From Holacanthus passer (lineage: Eukaryota; Chordata; Actinopteri; Pomacanthidae), in the NCBI GenBank assembly GCA_025331565.1, contig JAFREQ010000042.1, forward strand, positions 4,494,501-4,558,500: 64,000 bases of DNA. Direction: 5' to 3'. The notes below the pieces were generated by a model that ran no database searches, had not been told where the DNA came from, and saw nothing but the letters and a program-made list of their open reading frames with translations. How positions within the stretch are numbered: the stretch's first letter is position 1; every line of letters starts with the position of its first letter. The position numbers were made by a program, and so were the translations under genes. Positions 63,150 to 64,000 of the stretch are shown here, in pieces.

Positions 63150-64000
63150 TAAGAGTTTTATCCATCATTGGTTTATTAACTCACCAACTATCCTTCAGAA
63201 AGTACCAGTTTGTTTGGAATAAAACTTACTTTCTTAAAGCTCAAATGATGAAGGACAGACAGACCTTCTGTTAGCACTGAACCATCTGAGCCACACACTC
63301 TATAAAACACTATGACAGAAAATGATCCCTTATCAGAGCAATAACACCTGTCATGGCTACAAGTGAAATCTAACCTTAATCCACACTCTTCCCGCAACAC
63401 ATCCTCAAAACGTACTCCAGTTATTTCCAGTTAAATGTAAGGTATGAGGTTTCCATAGGAGACTGAGTAAACACTGAGCGTGACCCCGGAGCATCGTAGT
63501 GTCTGGAGGAACATGTTGTATATGGAACAGCAGCTAAAAATAACCCTGCGCTCGCTCGTCTCTTTCTAGCTTTTGATTAGTGTCACCTTCTTGCATTTGT
63601 TCAATTGAGCGAAATTATTCTCTAAGACATTAAAGAGTCATCGTTCTGCTGATTCACACGAGAACGGGCGCATTCAAAAAAAAAAAGGAGACTCAGCTGC
63701 TACGTGCAAACATGACTCAATGTTTGCATTAGCAAAAGATGGAAATGAAAAAAGAAATGCTTTGATAAAGACAACAAATTCTACAGAAAATTCCACAATG
63801 TCTGACTGAGAAAACCCTCATCAGCATTTATCAGGAGCTAAATAATGAGCTCTGTGACCCAGTAATGGAGGTCATGACTTTTCAACAGCGGCAGGGAGGA
63901 GGGGAGGAGGGTGGAGGGTCTGCAACAGCTGACACAGCACTGATGAAATGGGAGTAATATGAGCATTTGTTACATAAAAACACCCCCAAAACGTCTCCTT
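63150..64000. other. Right edge, no gene seen
   Basis: Unremarkable non-coding sequence with a poly-A run near 63677-63687 and a purine-rich GGGAGGAGGGG segment near 63893. No coding exon or RNA gene was recognised. Confidence 0.6.

Overview
The window is eukaryotic and looks like a teleost fish, probably a spiny-rayed (percomorph-like) one. Coding exons are split by GT-AG introns, the proteins are vertebrate orthologues, introns are short, CA/TG microsatellites are frequent, and there are dispersed degenerate repeats plus one clean solo LTR. The species inference is mine; nothing in the sequence names it.

Layout. (1) 1-7.5 kb: the 5' end of cacnb1 (calcium channel beta-1 subunit) on the minus strand; coding exons 1 and 2 are present and the rest lies beyond the left edge. 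(2) 12.4-15.1 kb: a complete six-exon rpl19 (ribosomal protein eL19) on the plus strand, head-to-head with cacnb1. (3) 21.7-29.5 kb: a complete seven-exon alpha-2,8-sialyltransferase on the plus strand (359 aa), closest by eye to ST8SIA6. (4) 29.9-30.7 kb: a solo LTR with an exact 5-bp target duplication. (5) 33.75-38.15 kb: gjc1 (connexin 45) on the minus strand, with the whole 485-aa protein in one exon, a long 3'UTR and a likely upstream 5'UTR exon and promoter. (6) 38.2-64 kb: about 26 kb in which I find no recognisable protein gene. It holds three intact tRNA-Cys genes, several tRNA relics, CpG-rich promoter-like blocks, low-repeat blocks that look like conserved non-coding DNA, and one possible orphan membrane-tail exon.

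Five intact tRNA-Cys(GCA) genes are scattered over the window (2.3, 26.5, 46.8, 50.5 and 55.7 kb). Two lie inside introns of cacnb1 and of the sialyltransferase gene, both antisense to the host.

The protein genes are not an operon or a single pathway; their association is syntenic. From general knowledge, cacnb1 and rpl19 are also head-to-head neighbours on human 17q12, where tRNA-Cys genes also lie nearby. CACNB2 and ST8SIA6 are near neighbours on human 10p12, so a cacnb1-linked ST8SIA6-like gene here is best explained as a whole-genome-duplication paralogue (ohnologue) of ST8SIA6 that mammals lack. The most interesting signals beyond the genes are this paralogon, the long-lived tRNA-Cys neighbourhood, a CArG/MCAT promoter at gjc1, divergent CTCF-type motifs between the sialyltransferase gene and gjc1, and a (TG)n tract standing in for the polypyrimidine tract of sialyltransferase exon 3.
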